From NCBI RefSeq assembly GCF_011742875.1, contig NZ_JAAQTL010000001.1, forward strand, positions 1,550,001 through 1,614,000: DNA of 64,000 nucleotides. The letters run 5' to 3'. The stretch is from Luteibacter yeojuensis (lineage in GTDB: Bacteria; Pseudomonadota; Gammaproteobacteria; Xanthomonadales; Rhodanobacteraceae). Position numbers and translations under genes: made by a program. The notes under the pieces were generated by a model. It was not told the DNA's origin. It made no database searches and was given only the letters and a program-made list of their open reading frames with translations. The first letter of the stretch is position 1; each line of letters starts with the position of its first letter. Of this stretch, positions 1-9,012 are shown piece after piece.

Positions 1-1779
1 TTCGACACCTGGCGGGAGGAACTGCTGCCGGCGCTCGATGCCGAGGGCATCCGCTTCCTCACCCGCGACGGCTGGAGCGACAAGCAACGCCGCTGGCTGC
101 AGGGCTATTTCCAGAACGAGATCATGCCGGTGCTTTCCCCGCTCGGCCTCGATCCCGCGCATCCGTTCCCGCGCATCCTCAACAAGACGCTCAATCTCGC
201 CGTGGTGCTCAAGGGCCGCGACGCGTTCGGGCGCGAGGGTCACATGGCGCTGGTGCGGGCACCGCGCTCCCTGCCGAGGATCATCCACCTCCCCGCCGAG
301 GTCTCCGGCGGCGACGGCGATTTCGTCTTCCTCGCCGAAGTGCTGCAGGCGTTCGCCGACGAGATCTTCCCCGGCTTCCAGGTCTGCGCCGCCTACCAGT
401 TCCGCGTCACGCGCAACAGCGAGCTGGTGGTCGAGGAGGCCGAGGTGGAGAACCTCGCCCGTGCGCTGAGCGAGGAACTCGCCGGTCGCGGCTACGCGCG
501 CCCCGTCCGCCTCGAGGTCGGCGCCGACTGTCCGCGCGCGATCACCGAGATGCTGATCGCGAATTTCGACCTGGAGGAAACGGACGTCTATCGCTGCGAC
601 GGCCCGGTGAACATCATCCGCGCCGGCATGATCTACGACCAGGTGGACCGCCCCGAACTGAAGTTCCCGCGTTTCACCCCGCGCCTCTCGCCCGCCTTCG
701 ACAAGGGCGTGAACGAGTTCGACGTCCTCGGCGCCCGCGACGTGCTGCTGCACCACCCCTACGAATCCTTCGCCTCGGTGGTGGAACTGCTGCGCCGCGC
801 CGTGGACGATCCGGGCGTTCTCGCCATCAAGCAGACGCTGTACCGCGCCGGCAAGGATTCGCCGCTGGTCGACCTCCTGGTGGAGGCCGCGCGCAACGGC
901 AAGGACGTCACCGTCGTGATCGAGCTGCGCGCGCGTTTCGACGAGGAGGCCAACATCGGGCTCGCGAACCGGCTGCAGGAAGCCGGCGTGCAGGTCGTCT
1001 ACGGCGTGGTGGGCTACAAGACCCACGCGAAGATGCTGCTGATCGTGCGCCGCGAAGGCGGCGGCCTGCGCCGCTACGTGCACCTGTCCACCGGCAACTA
1101 CCACCAGGGCAACAGCCGCGGCTACACCGACATCGGCCTCATGACGGCCGATCCGGAGATCGGCGAGGACATCCACAAGGTGTTCCAGCAGCTTTCGGGC
1201 CTCGGCCCGATGATCCAGCTGAAACGCCTGCTGCATTCGCCGTTCACGCTCTACACCAGCGTGATGGCCAAGATCGAGCGCGAGACGGAGCACGCACGCC
1301 ACGGGCGGCCCGGCCGCATCGTCGCCAAGCTCAACGCACTGAACGAGGCGCACGTCGTCGAAGCGCTCTACCGCGCCTCCATGGCGGGCGTGCAGATCGA
1401 CCTCATCATCCGCGGCGCGTGCACGCTGCGCCCGGGCATTCCGGGCGTGTCCGACAACATCCGCGTCCGCTCCATCGTGGGGCGCTTCCTCGAGCACAGC
1501 CGCGTCTACTGGTTCGGCAACGACGGCGCGCCCGAACTGTACTGCGCCAGCGCGGACTGGATGGAGCGAAACCTCATGCGCCGCATCGAAGTGGGCGTGC
1601 CGATCCTCCAGCCGGAACTCGCCCGCCGCGTGTACGACGAGACGCTCGACAACTACCTGCGCGACAACACGCAGGCGTGGATCCTCGGCAGCGACGGCCG
1701 CTACACGCGCAGCCACCCGGCCAGGGGCGAGGCGCCGCACGCGGCGCAGCAAGCCCTCCTCGCGGCTTACAGCGGGTGA
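1..1779 (+). CDS. ppk1: Polyphosphate kinase 1 (5' end outside window)
   Basis: Reversibly transfers the ATP gamma-phosphate to inorganic polyphosphate. The frame is open through base 1, so only the C-terminal 592 residues are visible; PPK1 is usually about 690-720 residues, so roughly the first 100 or more lie upstream. Seen: the phospho-histidine motif KTHAK (fragment His342), followed by STGNYHQGNSR, and the second conserved His in FLEHSRVYWF (about residue 499). The C-terminal PLD-like domains are complete. The stop TGA shares bases with the GTG start of the next gene, so the two are probably co-transcribed and translationally coupled. ppx lies 1.7 kb downstream, which gives a polyP synthesis and breakdown cluster. 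Confidence 0.96.
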   Translation, partial: FDTWREELLPALDAEGIRFLTRDGWSDKQRRWLQGYFQNEIMPVLSPLGLDPAHPFPRILNKTLNLAVVLKGRDAFGREGHMALVRAPRSLPRIIHLPAEVSGGDGDFVFLAEVLQAFADEIFPGFQVCAAYQFRVTRNSELVVEEAEVENLARALSEELAGRGYARPVRLEVGADCPRAITEMLIANFDLEETDVYRCDGPVNIIRAGMIYDQVDRPELKFPRFTPRLSPAFDKGVNEFDVLGARDVLLHHPYESFASVVELLRRAVDDPGVLAIKQTLYRAGKDSPLVDLLVEAARNGKDVTVVIELRARFDEEANIGLANRLQEAGVQVVYGVVGYKTHAKMLLIVRREGGGLRRYVHLSTGNYHQGNSRGYTDIGLMTADPEIGEDIHKVFQQLSGLGPMIQLKRLLHSPFTLYTSVMAKIERETEHARHGRPGRIVAKLNALNEAHVVEALYRASMAGVQIDLIIRGACTLRPGIPGVSDNIRVRSIVGRFLEHSRVYWFGNDGAPELYCASADWMERNLMRRIEVGVPILQPELARRVYDETLDNYLRDNTQAWILGSDGRYTRSHPARGEAPHAAQQALLAAYSG

Positions 1780-2921
1780 AGCGGCGCATCCTCCTCCTGT
1801 CCGTGTCCGCCGGCGCGGGCCATGTCCGCGCGGCGCAGGCGCTCGAAGCGGCGGTTGCCACGCTGGCGGAGGACGGACGCGAGGTGGAGGCCCGCCACCT
1901 GGACGTGATGGACTATGTGCCATCGAGCTTCCGGCGCATCTACGCCGATTTCTACCTGCGCCTCATCACGCGGCATCCGCAGCTGTGGGGCATGCTTTAC
2001 CGCATCACCGACGACGCCCGTCCCGAAGCGCTCACCCAGCGCATGCGGCGGACCGTCGAGCGCCTCAACACGCGGCGGCTGCGCGCCGCCATCGCGCAGT
2101 TCGCGCCGGACGCGATCGTCTGCACGCATTTCCTTCCCGCCGAGATGCTCGCACGGCAGATCCGCAAGGGACGGATCGACGTGCCGGTGTGGTTGCAGGT
2201 CACCGACTTCGACCTGCATCGCATGTGGATCATTCCGGAAATGACCGGCTACCTCGCCGCCAGCCCGGAGATCGCGCAACGCATGCGCGCCGTGGGCCTG
2301 CCCGCCGAGCGCGTGCACGCCACCGGCATCCCGGTGATGCCCGCGTTCGCCGGACCGCACGACCGGCGCGAGCTCTCGGCCGAATTCGGTTTCGACCCGG
2401 AGAAGCCGGTCTACCTCGTCATGGGCGGCGGCGCCGGGGTCGGCGGACTGGCCGAGCTTGCCGAAGCCCTGCTCTCGGCGGCCGAGGGCTTCCAGCTCGT
2501 GGTCCTTGCCGGCCGCAACGCCGCGGCACTCGAAAGGCTGCGCGCCCTCGCGTCGTCGCGCTACCCCGGCAGGCTCTTCCCGCAGGGATACACCCAGCAC
2601 GTCGACCGCCTGATGGCCTGCTGCGACCTGGCCATCACGAAGCCCGGCGGCCTCACCACCTCCGAATGCCTGGCGATGGGCCTGCCCATGATCGTCAACG
2701 CGCCCATTCCGGGCCAGGAAGAACGCAACGCCGACTACCTGCTGGAACACGGCGCGGCATGGAAGGCGATCGACGCCGTGTCGCTCGCCTGGCGTATCGG
2801 CCAGATCCAGGCGCAACCCGCGCGTCTCGCCGCCATGGCCGCGAACGCGCGTGCGATCGGGCGTCCGCACGCGGCACGCGAAGTCGTGGCCACGGTGCTC
2901 GACCAGTTGGACGGTGCATGA
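1776..2921 (+). CDS. MGDG-synthase/UgtP-like diacylglycerol glycosyltransferase
   Basis: A 381-residue GT-B glycosyltransferase of the monogalactosyldiacylglycerol synthase / processive diacylglycerol glucosyltransferase type. Seen: the N-terminal lipid-acceptor motif SAGAGHVRAAQAL, VCTHFLPAEML and VTDFDLHRMW in the N-domain, a Gly-rich MGGGAGVGG at the start of the C-domain, and the nucleotide-sugar site KPGGLTTSECLAMG followed by PIPGQEERNA. The GTG at 1776 is chosen because it overlaps the ppk1 stop and places the family motif about ten residues in; the open frame extends further up only as antisense-like sequence. Family members make glycolipids on the inner membrane. Sugar donor and product cannot be told from sequence. 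Position between ppk1 and ppx hints at a phosphate-stress role (inference). Confidence 0.85.
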   Translation: MKRRILLLSVSAGAGHVRAAQALEAAVATLAEDGREVEARHLDVMDYVPSSFRRIYADFYLRLITRHPQLWGMLYRITDDARPEALTQRMRRTVERLNTRRLRAAIAQFAPDAIVCTHFLPAEMLARQIRKGRIDVPVWLQVTDFDLHRMWIIPEMTGYLAASPEIAQRMRAVGLPAERVHATGIPVMPAFAGPHDRRELSAEFGFDPEKPVYLVMGGGAGVGGLAELAEALLSAAEGFQLVVLAGRNAAALERLRALASSRYPGRLFPQGYTQHVDRLMACCDLAITKPGGLTTSECLAMGLPMIVNAPIPGQEERNADYLLEHGAAWKAIDAVSLAWRIGQIQAQPARLAAMAANARAIGRPHAAREVVATVLDQLDGA

Positions 2922-3451
2922 GCCATTCCCCGCGTCGCCGCATCGCCGCCGTCGTCTCGACCGCCCTTTTCACGCTGCTCCTCGCCTTCTGCTTCGCCCA
3001 TGTGGAAATCGAGATCGAGGGCCCGCACGGCTGGGCCACGAGCCTGCCCACCTGGCGTATCGAGAACCACTGGCTGCTGGACCTGCTCTGGGGTGGACGG
3101 CCGATGACCGGCTACCACGCATGGGTCTTTCCCTTCATCGCCCTGTTCTTCCACTTCCCGATGGTGTTTCGCGGCTTCTGGAGCTGGCGTGCCCAGGTAC
3201 GGGCCATCGCCTGCGTGATGCTGTTCTGGGTGGCGGAGGACGGCCTGTGGTTCGTGCTGAATCCAGCCTTCGGACTGGCCCGGTTCGACCCGGCGGACGT
3301 GCCCTGGCACCGGCACTGGTGGGGACCGGCGCCCACGGATTACTGGGTCTTCGGATTCCTGTGCATCGTGTTGTTCGTTCTCTCTGCGTTGCCGAAGCCC
3401 CGCCCTGCCGTGGGAGCCGCCATAGCGGCGAGAAGCCCACGAAGCGAGTAA
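2918..3451 (+). CDS. Hypothetical inner-membrane protein, repeat-derived C-terminus
   Basis: A 177-residue protein with an N-terminal membrane segment (about residues 9-27), a Trp/His-rich stretch and further hydrophobic segments around residues 68-83, 94-110 and 146-160. I recognise no family. Its ATG overlaps the previous stop (ATGA), which suggests a third gene of the ppk1 operon. The last 15 or so codons (PAVGAAIAARSPRSE) are read through the left arm and spacer of a palindromic repeat, so the native C-terminus was probably changed when the repeat arrived. Function unknown; co-transcription with the glycosyltransferase would fit a lipid-related membrane role, but this is only context. Confidence 0.7.
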   Translation: MSHSPRRRIAAVVSTALFTLLLAFCFAHVEIEIEGPHGWATSLPTWRIENHWLLDLLWGGRPMTGYHAWVFPFIALFFHFPMVFRGFWSWRAQVRAIACVMLFWVAEDGLWFVLNPAFGLARFDPADVPWHRHWWGPAPTDYWVFGFLCIVLFVLSALPKPRPAVGAAIAARSPRSE

Positions 3452-3493
3452 GCGTTGAGGCAGTTCCCCCTCGCCGCTATAGCGGCTCCTACA
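3410..3493. repeat. Palindromic repeat element, copy a
   Basis: Two inverted arms, GTGGGAGCCGCCATAGCGG on the left and CCGCTATAGCGGCTCCTACA on the right, flank a spacer of about 36 bases. The spacer resembles, in reverse orientation, those of the copies at 53574 and 55265. The left arm and spacer are translated as the C-terminus of the upstream 177-residue protein. Confidence 0.85.
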
Positions 3494-3524
3494 CTCTCTT
3501 GCCCGGCCATGACAGAATTATCAG

Positions 3525-5042
3525 ATGGCACCCACAGGTAAATCGCAGATCAACGAAGGCGAGTTGCTCGCCGCCGTCGACCTCGGGTCCAACAGCTTCC
3601 ACATGGTGGTGGCACGCTACGAACACGGCGAGCCCCGCGTCATCGACCGCCTGCGCGACACGGTGCGCATGGCGGTAGGCCTGCGGCCCGACGGCACGCT
3701 GGATGCCGGGCACCGCGCCGCCGCGCTCGCCAGCCTCGCGCGCTTCGGCCAGCGCATCGCCGGCATTCCCGCGCTGCACGTGCGCGCCGTGGCCACCAAC
3801 ACCGTGCGCCGGCTGGCCTCGCCGCATGCCTTCCTCTCGGCGGCCGAGGCCGCCCTGGGGCATCCGGTGGAAATCGTGTCCGGCCGCGAGGAAGGCCGCC
3901 TCATCTTCCTCGGCGCGGCGCACGACCTGCCCGCGTCGCGCGACCATCGCCTGGTGATCGACATCGGCGGCGGCAGCACGGAGTTCATCGTCGGTCGCGG
4001 CACGTCGCCCATCCTCACCGAGAGTGTGCAGGTCGGCTGCATCGCCAGCACCCTGCGCTTCTTTCCCGGCGGCAAGATCACGCGCAAGCGCTGGTTGCGT
4101 GCGCGGCGCGAAATCGGCGTGCTGCTCCAGCAGTTTTCCGAGGATTACCGCGAGGCCGGCTGGGCCGATGCCTACGGGTCCTCCGGCACCGCTAAGGCGA
4201 TCGGCGCGGTGGTTCGGGCGATGAAGCTCTCCGACGACGGCATCACGCCGGAATCGCTGGTGGCGGTGCGCGAGGCGCTGATCGAGCAGGGTTCGTCGGA
4301 CGTGCTGAAGCTGCCGGGTCTTGCCGACGATCGCGCGGGCGTCTTCGCCGGCGGCGTGGCCATCTTCGAGGCCGCGTTCGAGGCCCTGGGCATCGAACGC
4401 CTGCGCGTGTCGGAGAGCTCCATGCGCGAAGGCGTGCTCTGGGACCTGATCGGACGCTCCGCCGGCACCGACCCGCGCATGGCCAGCATCGATTCCCTTG
4501 CCACCCGGTATGGCGTGGACCGCGCGCAGGCGCGCAGGGTGGAGACCACCGCCCTTGCCATCTTCGACCAGCTCGCGAAGGTATGGAAGCTCGACGACGA
4601 CGCGCGCGAATGGCTTTCCTGGGCCGCCCGCGTGCACGAGCTGGGCCTCGCCATCGCGCACAGCCAGCATCACCGCCATGGCGCCTACATCCTGCGCAAC
4701 GCCGACCTGGCCGGTTTCTCGCGGCAGGAGCAGCAGCTGCTCGCGGCCATCGTCGAGTCGCATCGCCGCAAACCGGAGAAATCCGCGATCTCGGCGCTGC
4801 CCGTGCGTTACCGCGTCCTTGCCCGCCATATCACCGCGATCCTGCGGCTGGGTGTGCTCTTCCGTCGCGCGCGTCGCGCCGAAGCCCTGCCGCGCATCCG
4901 CGTCGTGGCCACGCGCCAGCGCCTGCGCCTCTCGCTACCCGCCGACTGGCTCGACCAGCACCCGTTGACCGAGGCGGACCTGGAACAGGAGCGCGAGCCG
5001 CTGGCGGAACTGGGCCTGGAACTCGAGATCGTCACCGAATGA
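3525..5042 (+). CDS. ppx: Exopolyphosphatase, Ppx/GppA family
   Basis: Removes terminal phosphates from polyphosphate, or the 5' gamma-phosphate of pppGpp in GppA members. It has 505 residues, the usual length. Seen: the actin-like ATPase-fold phosphate loops AVDLGSNSFHM (residues 13-23) and IDIGGGSTEF, the adenosine-type motif SSGTAKAIG, and a C-terminal HD-like half (WAARVHELGLAIAHSQHHRHGAYI). The N-terminal arrangement and length favour Ppx over GppA, and linkage to ppk1 supports this, but both families overlap. A palindromic repeat separates it from the previous gene, so it may have its own promoter. Confidence 0.93.
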   Translation: MAPTGKSQINEGELLAAVDLGSNSFHMVVARYEHGEPRVIDRLRDTVRMAVGLRPDGTLDAGHRAAALASLARFGQRIAGIPALHVRAVATNTVRRLASPHAFLSAAEAALGHPVEIVSGREEGRLIFLGAAHDLPASRDHRLVIDIGGGSTEFIVGRGTSPILTESVQVGCIASTLRFFPGGKITRKRWLRARREIGVLLQQFSEDYREAGWADAYGSSGTAKAIGAVVRAMKLSDDGITPESLVAVREALIEQGSSDVLKLPGLADDRAGVFAGGVAIFEAAFEALGIERLRVSESSMREGVLWDLIGRSAGTDPRMASIDSLATRYGVDRAQARRVETTALAIFDQLAKVWKLDDDAREWLSWAARVHELGLAIAHSQHHRHGAYILRNADLAGFSRQEQQLLAAIVESHRRKPEKSAISALPVRYRVLARHITAILRLGVLFRRARRAEALPRIRVVATRQRLRLSLPADWLDQHPLTEADLEQEREPLAELGLELEIVTE

Positions 5043-5107
5043 GCGGGAACCGCCCGGCAAACGGGCGTATCATGCCGGGAATGTTCCACCGTCAAGACCA
5101 GTCATCC

Positions 5108-5824
5108 ATGCTCAGAGCCTTCGTCGCCAGCGCCCTCCTCGCCCTGCCTGTCGCCACCCTCGCACAGGCGGCCAAGCCTGCGACCCAGCCTCAGCCTCCC
5201 GCCGCCGTCGAGCACCCGCGGGTGCTCATGCACACGAGCCAGGGCGACTTCACCCTCGAGCTGTTTCCGGAGAAGGCGCCGAAGAGCGTCGCCAACTTCC
5301 TCCAGTACGTGCGCGACGGCTTCTACGACGGCACGGTGTTCCATCGCGTGGTGAACGGCTACATGGTGCAGGGCGGCCTCTACAGCCGCGACCTCACCCA
5401 ACGGCGTACCCGCGCCGCCGTCCCCAGCGAAGCCGACAACGGCCTGTCCAACCTGCGCGGCACGGTCGCCGTGGCGCGCGGCACGGACCCGAACTCGGGC
5501 ACCTCGCAGTTCTTCGTGAACCTCGTCGACAACCGGCGCCTCGACTACGTCGGCAACCAGAGCAGCCTCACCTGGGGCTTCGCGGTGTTCGGCAAGGTCG
5601 TGTCCGGCATGGAAACGATCGACAAGATCGCCGCGCTGCCCACCCGTGCGCAGGGCCCGTTCGTAGGCGACGTGCCCAATCCGCTCGTGATCATCGAATC
5701 GGCCAACGTGGTCGGCGAAGAGAAGGCCGCGCCCGCGCCCGCTTCCACCGCCGCCGCGCCCGCGAAGACCCCGGCGCCGAAAAAGGGCGAAAAGAAAGCG
5801 GCCGTGCCGTCGAAGTCCGCATGA
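5108..5824 (+). CDS. Exported cyclophilin-type peptidyl-prolyl isomerase
   Basis: Catalyses cis-trans isomerisation of prolyl bonds, here probably in the periplasm. The protein has 238 residues: signal peptide at about 1-21 (LRAFVASALLALPVATLAQA), cyclophilin domain at about 38-195 with FHRVVNGYMVQGG, NSGTSQFFVNL and a PpiA/PpiB-like core, then a low-complexity Ala/Pro/Lys tail of about 35 residues. The ATG at 5108 puts the signal peptide at the N-terminus; in-frame ATGs at 5072 and 5081 would add residues before it. The stop overlaps the lpxH start (ATGA), so the two are coupled. Confidence 0.9.
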   Translation: MLRAFVASALLALPVATLAQAAKPATQPQPPAAVEHPRVLMHTSQGDFTLELFPEKAPKSVANFLQYVRDGFYDGTVFHRVVNGYMVQGGLYSRDLTQRRTRAAVPSEADNGLSNLRGTVAVARGTDPNSGTSQFFVNLVDNRRLDYVGNQSSLTWGFAVFGKVVSGMETIDKIAALPTRAQGPFVGDVPNPLVIIESANVVGEEKAAPAPASTAAAPAKTPAPKKGEKKAAVPSKSA

Positions 5825-6546
5825 GCACGCTGCTCATCGCCGACCTGCACCTGGACGACGCACGGCCGGACATCACCGCTCTCTTCGAACGCTTTCTCGC
5901 ATCGGAGGAAGCCCGTTCGGCGACGTCTTTCTACATCCTCGGCGACCTCGTGGAAGCCTGGATCGGCGACGACGACGACGCCGAGCTGCCCGGGCGCATC
6001 GCCGCCGCGACGCGCGGCCTGCACGACGCGGGCGTGCCGGTCTATTTCATGGTCGGCAACCGCGACTTCCTGCTCGGACCGGCGTTCGCCGAGCGTGCCG
6101 GCATGATCCTGCTCGACGACGGCACCGTGCACACCATCGAAGGCGTGCCCACCCTGCTGATGCACGGCGACGTGCTCTGCACCGACGACGTGGAATACCA
6201 GGCGGTGCGCGCCCAGGTGCGCACCGAGGCATGGAAGGCGCAGATCCTGTCCATGCCGCTCGAGGCCCGCCGCTCGTTCGCCGCGAAGGCCCGTAGCGAC
6301 AGCAAGTCGCGCACGGGACGCATCGACGAAACGATCATGGACGTGAACCAGGAAGCAGTCGAAGGGGCCATGCGCACGGCCGGCGTGTACCGGCTGCTGC
6401 ACGGGCATACGCATCGTCCGGCGATCCACGACTTCACGCTCGACGGCGCACCCGCACAACGCATCGTGCTGGGCGACTGGTACGACCACGGGTCGGTGCT
6501 GGCGATCGATGGCGATCGCGTCGACCTGCGCGGCTTGACCCTGTAG
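5821..6546 (+). CDS. lpxH: UDP-2,3-diacylglucosamine diphosphatase
   Basis: Hydrolyses UDP-2,3-diacylglucosamine to lipid X and UMP, a step of lipid A synthesis at the inner membrane. It has 241 residues, the normal LpxH length. Calcineurin-like metallophosphatase motifs are all present: ADLHLD (residues 8-13), GDLVEAWIGDD, GNRDFL, HGDVLCTDD and HGHTHRP. It is translationally coupled to the cyclophilin gene by ATGA. Its TAG stop is the TAG inside the TGTAGGAGCC arm of the repeat that follows. Confidence 0.95.
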   Translation: MSTLLIADLHLDDARPDITALFERFLASEEARSATSFYILGDLVEAWIGDDDDAELPGRIAAATRGLHDAGVPVYFMVGNRDFLLGPAFAERAGMILLDDGTVHTIEGVPTLLMHGDVLCTDDVEYQAVRAQVRTEAWKAQILSMPLEARRSFAAKARSDSKSRTGRIDETIMDVNQEAVEGAMRTAGVYRLLHGHTHRPAIHDFTLDGAPAQRIVLGDWYDHGSVLAIDGDRVDLRGLTL

Positions 6547-6619
6547 GAGCCGCCATGGCGGCGAGGGCAATCTTGCCGTTGAGTCGCAAGGTTTCCTCGC
6601 CGCTATAGCGGCTCCTACA
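6542..6619. repeat. Palindromic repeat element, copy b
   Basis: Inverted arms TGTAGGAGCCGCCATGGCGG and CCGCTATAGCGGCTCCTACA around a spacer of about 35 bases. It lies between the convergent genes lpxH and the DUF455 gene and supplies the TAG stop codon of both (6544-6546 on plus; 6615-6617 read on minus). It could form a bidirectional hairpin in transcripts. Confidence 0.88.
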
Positions 6620-7424
6620 GGGTGGTCAGCCAGGTCAGTTCGGACTCCGAGAAACCAGCCGCGCGCCGGGCCTCCAGGTTGAACGGCCCGCGCAGCGAGT
6701 TGTTCATGTAATCGGCGAGCAGCCGGGCGAAGGTCGCTTCGGGGTCGATGCCGTCGCGTGCGCAGCACCAGTGGAACCAGCGGGTCCCCGCCGCGACGTG
6801 CGCGACCTCTTCGCGCAGGATGACTTCGAGGATCGCCACCGTGCGCTCGTCGCCCTGGCGACGCAGGCGCTCCATCATGCCGGGGGTGACGTCCAGGCCG
6901 CGCGCTTCCAGCACGCGCGGCACGAGGGCCATGCGCGCGGTGTCGCTGTGCGCGGTCTTCTCCGCCATTTCCCACAGGCCGTTGTGCGCGTCGAAGTCGC
7001 CGTAAGCGTGGCCGAGTTCGGCAAGGCGGGCGGACAGCATGGTGAAGTGACGCGCTTCGTCGTTGGCGCAGGAAGCCCAGTCGCGATAGTACGCATCCGG
7101 TTTGCCGCGGAAGCGGTAGACCGCGTCCCAGGCAAGGTCGATGGCGTTGAACTCGATGTGCGCGATGGCATGCACCAGCGCGGCGCGGCCCGCTTCCGTA
7201 CCGAGTCCGCGCTGCGCGAGTTCGCGCGCCGGTACGAGCCGCGGCCGCTCCGGGCGCCCGGGCAGGCCGATCGGCTGGGGCGGCGGTGAGGACGTATCCG
7301 GTGAGACGCTTCCGGCCTTGAGCGCAGCCCACGTTTCGAAGCTAAGCCTCACCTTCTCGAGCGGATCGGCGGTGTCGAGGCAGCGGCGGGCCGCTGCGTG
7401 CAGGTCATTCATGGCCGATCCCAT
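6615..7424 (-). CDS. DUF455 family ferritin-like protein
   Basis: A 269-residue DUF455 protein with a ferritin-like four-helix fold. Seen: HAIAHIEFNAIDLAWD, YRDWASCANDEARHF and ILREEVAHVAAGTRWF, in which the E and H residues in EFNAI, DEARHF and EEVAH look like a di-metal ligand set. The biochemical role of the family is not established. The start may be at 7424 (MGSAMND) or 7412 (MND). Its stop lies in the flanking palindromic repeat. A second type of palindromic repeat separates it from purF. Confidence 0.8.
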   Translation of the reverse strand: MGSAMNDLHAAARRCLDTADPLEKVRLSFETWAALKAGSVSPDTSSPPPQPIGLPGRPERPRLVPARELAQRGLGTEAGRAALVHAIAHIEFNAIDLAWDAVYRFRGKPDAYYRDWASCANDEARHFTMLSARLAELGHAYGDFDAHNGLWEMAEKTAHSDTARMALVPRVLEARGLDVTPGMMERLRRQGDERTVAILEVILREEVAHVAAGTRWFHWCCARDGIDPEATFARLLADYMNNSLRGPFNLEARRAAGFSESELTWLTTL

Positions 7425-7426
7425 GG

Positions 7427-7512
7427 GGGTGCCGCTTCAGCGGCGATGGGTGCTCGCGGCACGCTTGCCCGCTGCCGCGGGATCGCCGGCGTAGCCGGCT
7501 CCCACATCCCCA
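7427..7512. repeat. Palindromic repeat, GCCGGC variant
   Basis: Same layout as the TGTAGGAGCC family but with other cores: an arm GGTGCCGCTTCAGCGGCGA, a spacer containing GCTGCCGCGGGA, and an arm TCGCCGGCGTAGCCGGCTCC ending in CCACA. It fills the gap between purF and the DUF455 gene. Confidence 0.65.
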
Positions 7513-7521
7513 ACACAGCCG

Positions 7522-9000
7522 TCACGCGCTGCGGCGTTCGTTCTTGGCCGCGTCCGAGCGCATCGCTTCCTGCTGTTCGAGGAAACGCGCATCCACGCCG
7601 GTGACGTATTCGCCGGAGAAGCACGAGGTATCGAACTGCCGCAGGTCCTCGTTGCCGTCGGTGACCGCCCAGATGAGGTCGTCGAGATCCTGGTAGACCA
7701 GCCAGTCGGCACCGAGCGCCTTCTCCACTTCCTCCACCGTGCGGCCGGCCGCGATCAGTTCCGAGGCGGCGGGCATGTCGATGCCGTAGATGTTCGGGTA
7801 ACGCACCGGCGGCGCGGCCGAGGCGAAGTAGACGTTCTTCGCGCCCGCGTCGCGGGCCATCTGGATGATCTGCCGCGAGGTGGTGCCGCGGACGATCGAA
7901 TCGTCCACCAGCAGCACGTTCTTCTTGCGGAATTCGAGGTCGATGGCGTTGAGCTTGCGCCGCACGGATTTCACCCGCTCGCCCTGCCCCGGCATGATGA
8001 AGGTGCGGCCGATGTAACGGTTCTTCACCAGTCCTTCGCGCATGGGCACGCCCAGTGCCTGCGCCAGCGAGCTGGCCGCCGTGCGCGAGGTGTCCGGGAT
8101 GGGGATGACGGCGTCGATGCCATGGTCGGGGCCGCGTTCGCGGAGGATCTTCTCCGCCAGCTTCTCGCCCATGCGCAGGCGCGCCTTGTAGACCGAGACG
8201 TCCTCGATCATCGAATCCGGACGCGCCAGGTACACGTATTCGAAGATGCACGGCGCATGTACCGCGCCTTCGGCGCAATGTTGCGCGAGCAGTTCGCCGC
8301 CCTCGGTGATGATGACCGCCTCGCCCGGCGCGACGTCCCGCAGGCGCTTGAAGCCGAGGACGTCGAGTGCCACGGACTCGGAGGCCACCGCATATTCGCG
8401 GCCTTCCGCGGTGACCCGCTCGCCGAGTACCAGCGGACGGATGCCGTGGGGGTCGCGGAACGCGATGAGGCCATAACCCAGCACCAACGCGATGCAGGCG
8501 TAGCCGCCGCGCGCGCGCGCATGCACGCGCGACACTGCCTTGAAGACGTGCTCGTGGGTCAGGTTGCCCCGATCCTCCACCTGCAGCTCGTGCGCGAGCA
8601 CGTTGAGCAGCACTTCGGAATCGGAGTCGGTATCGATGTGGCGGCGGTCGTCCTCGAACATCTCCTTGCGCAGGGTCTCGGTGTTCACGAGGTTGCCGTT
8701 GTGCGCGAAGGCGATGCCGTAGGGCGAGTTCACGTAGAACGGCTGCGCCTCCTCGGTGCCTTCCGACCCCGCGGTGGGATAACGGCAATGGCCGATGCCG
8801 ATGCGGCCGCGCAGCTTGCTCACGCCCGCCGAATTGAAGACGTCGCGAACCAGCCCGTTGCCCTTGTGCAGGCGCAGGCGGGCGCCGTCCACGGTGGCGA
8901 TGCCGGCGGCATCCTGCCCGCGGTGTTGCAGGACGGTCAGGCCGTCATACAGAGCCGATGCCACTTCCGTGGTACCGACGATGCCGATGATTCCGCACAT
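7522..9000 (-). CDS. purF: Amidophosphoribosyltransferase
   Basis: First committed step of de novo purine synthesis: PRPP plus glutamine gives phosphoribosylamine. It has 492 residues, the normal length. The N-terminal class II glutaminase begins MCGIIGIVG, with Cys2 as nucleophile after Met removal, and continues with RGQDAAGI and HNGNLVN. The C-terminal phosphoribosyltransferase has [18 protein letters not shown] and a PxP-type helix motif IPDTSRTAA. It follows cvpA, the conserved cvpA-purF arrangement. Confidence 0.97.
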   Translation of the reverse strand: MCGIIGIVGTTEVASALYDGLTVLQHRGQDAAGIATVDGARLRLHKGNGLVRDVFNSAGVSKLRGRIGIGHCRYPTAGSEGTEEAQPFYVNSPYGIAFAHNGNLVNTETLRKEMFEDDRRHIDTDSDSEVLLNVLAHELQVEDRGNLTHEHVFKAVSRVHARARGGYACIALVLGYGLIAFRDPHGIRPLVLGERVTAEGREYAVASESVALDVLGFKRLRDVAPGEAVIITEGGELLAQHCAEGAVHAPCIFEYVYLARPDSMIEDVSVYKARLRMGEKLAEKILRERGPDHGIDAVIPIPDTSRTAASSLAQALGVPMREGLVKNRYIGRTFIMPGQGERVKSVRRKLNAIDLEFRKKNVLLVDDSIVRGTTSRQIIQMARDAGAKNVYFASAAPPVRYPNIYGIDMPAASELIAAGRTVEEVEKALGADWLVYQDLDDLIWAVTDGNEDLRQFDTSCFSGEYVTGVDARFLEQQEAMRSDAAKNERRSA

Positions 9001-9012
9001 GGGTCTTGCCTT

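Noticed and set aside
1767-2870. Long open frame on the minus strand opposite the glycosyltransferase
   Set aside because: A GC-rich third-position shadow: low-complexity composition, no motif, and it lies fully antisense to a gene with clear family motifs. The same applies to long antisense frames at 3489-4829, 5545-7332, 8122-10791, 18838-21066, 22063-23934 and 50592-52595.
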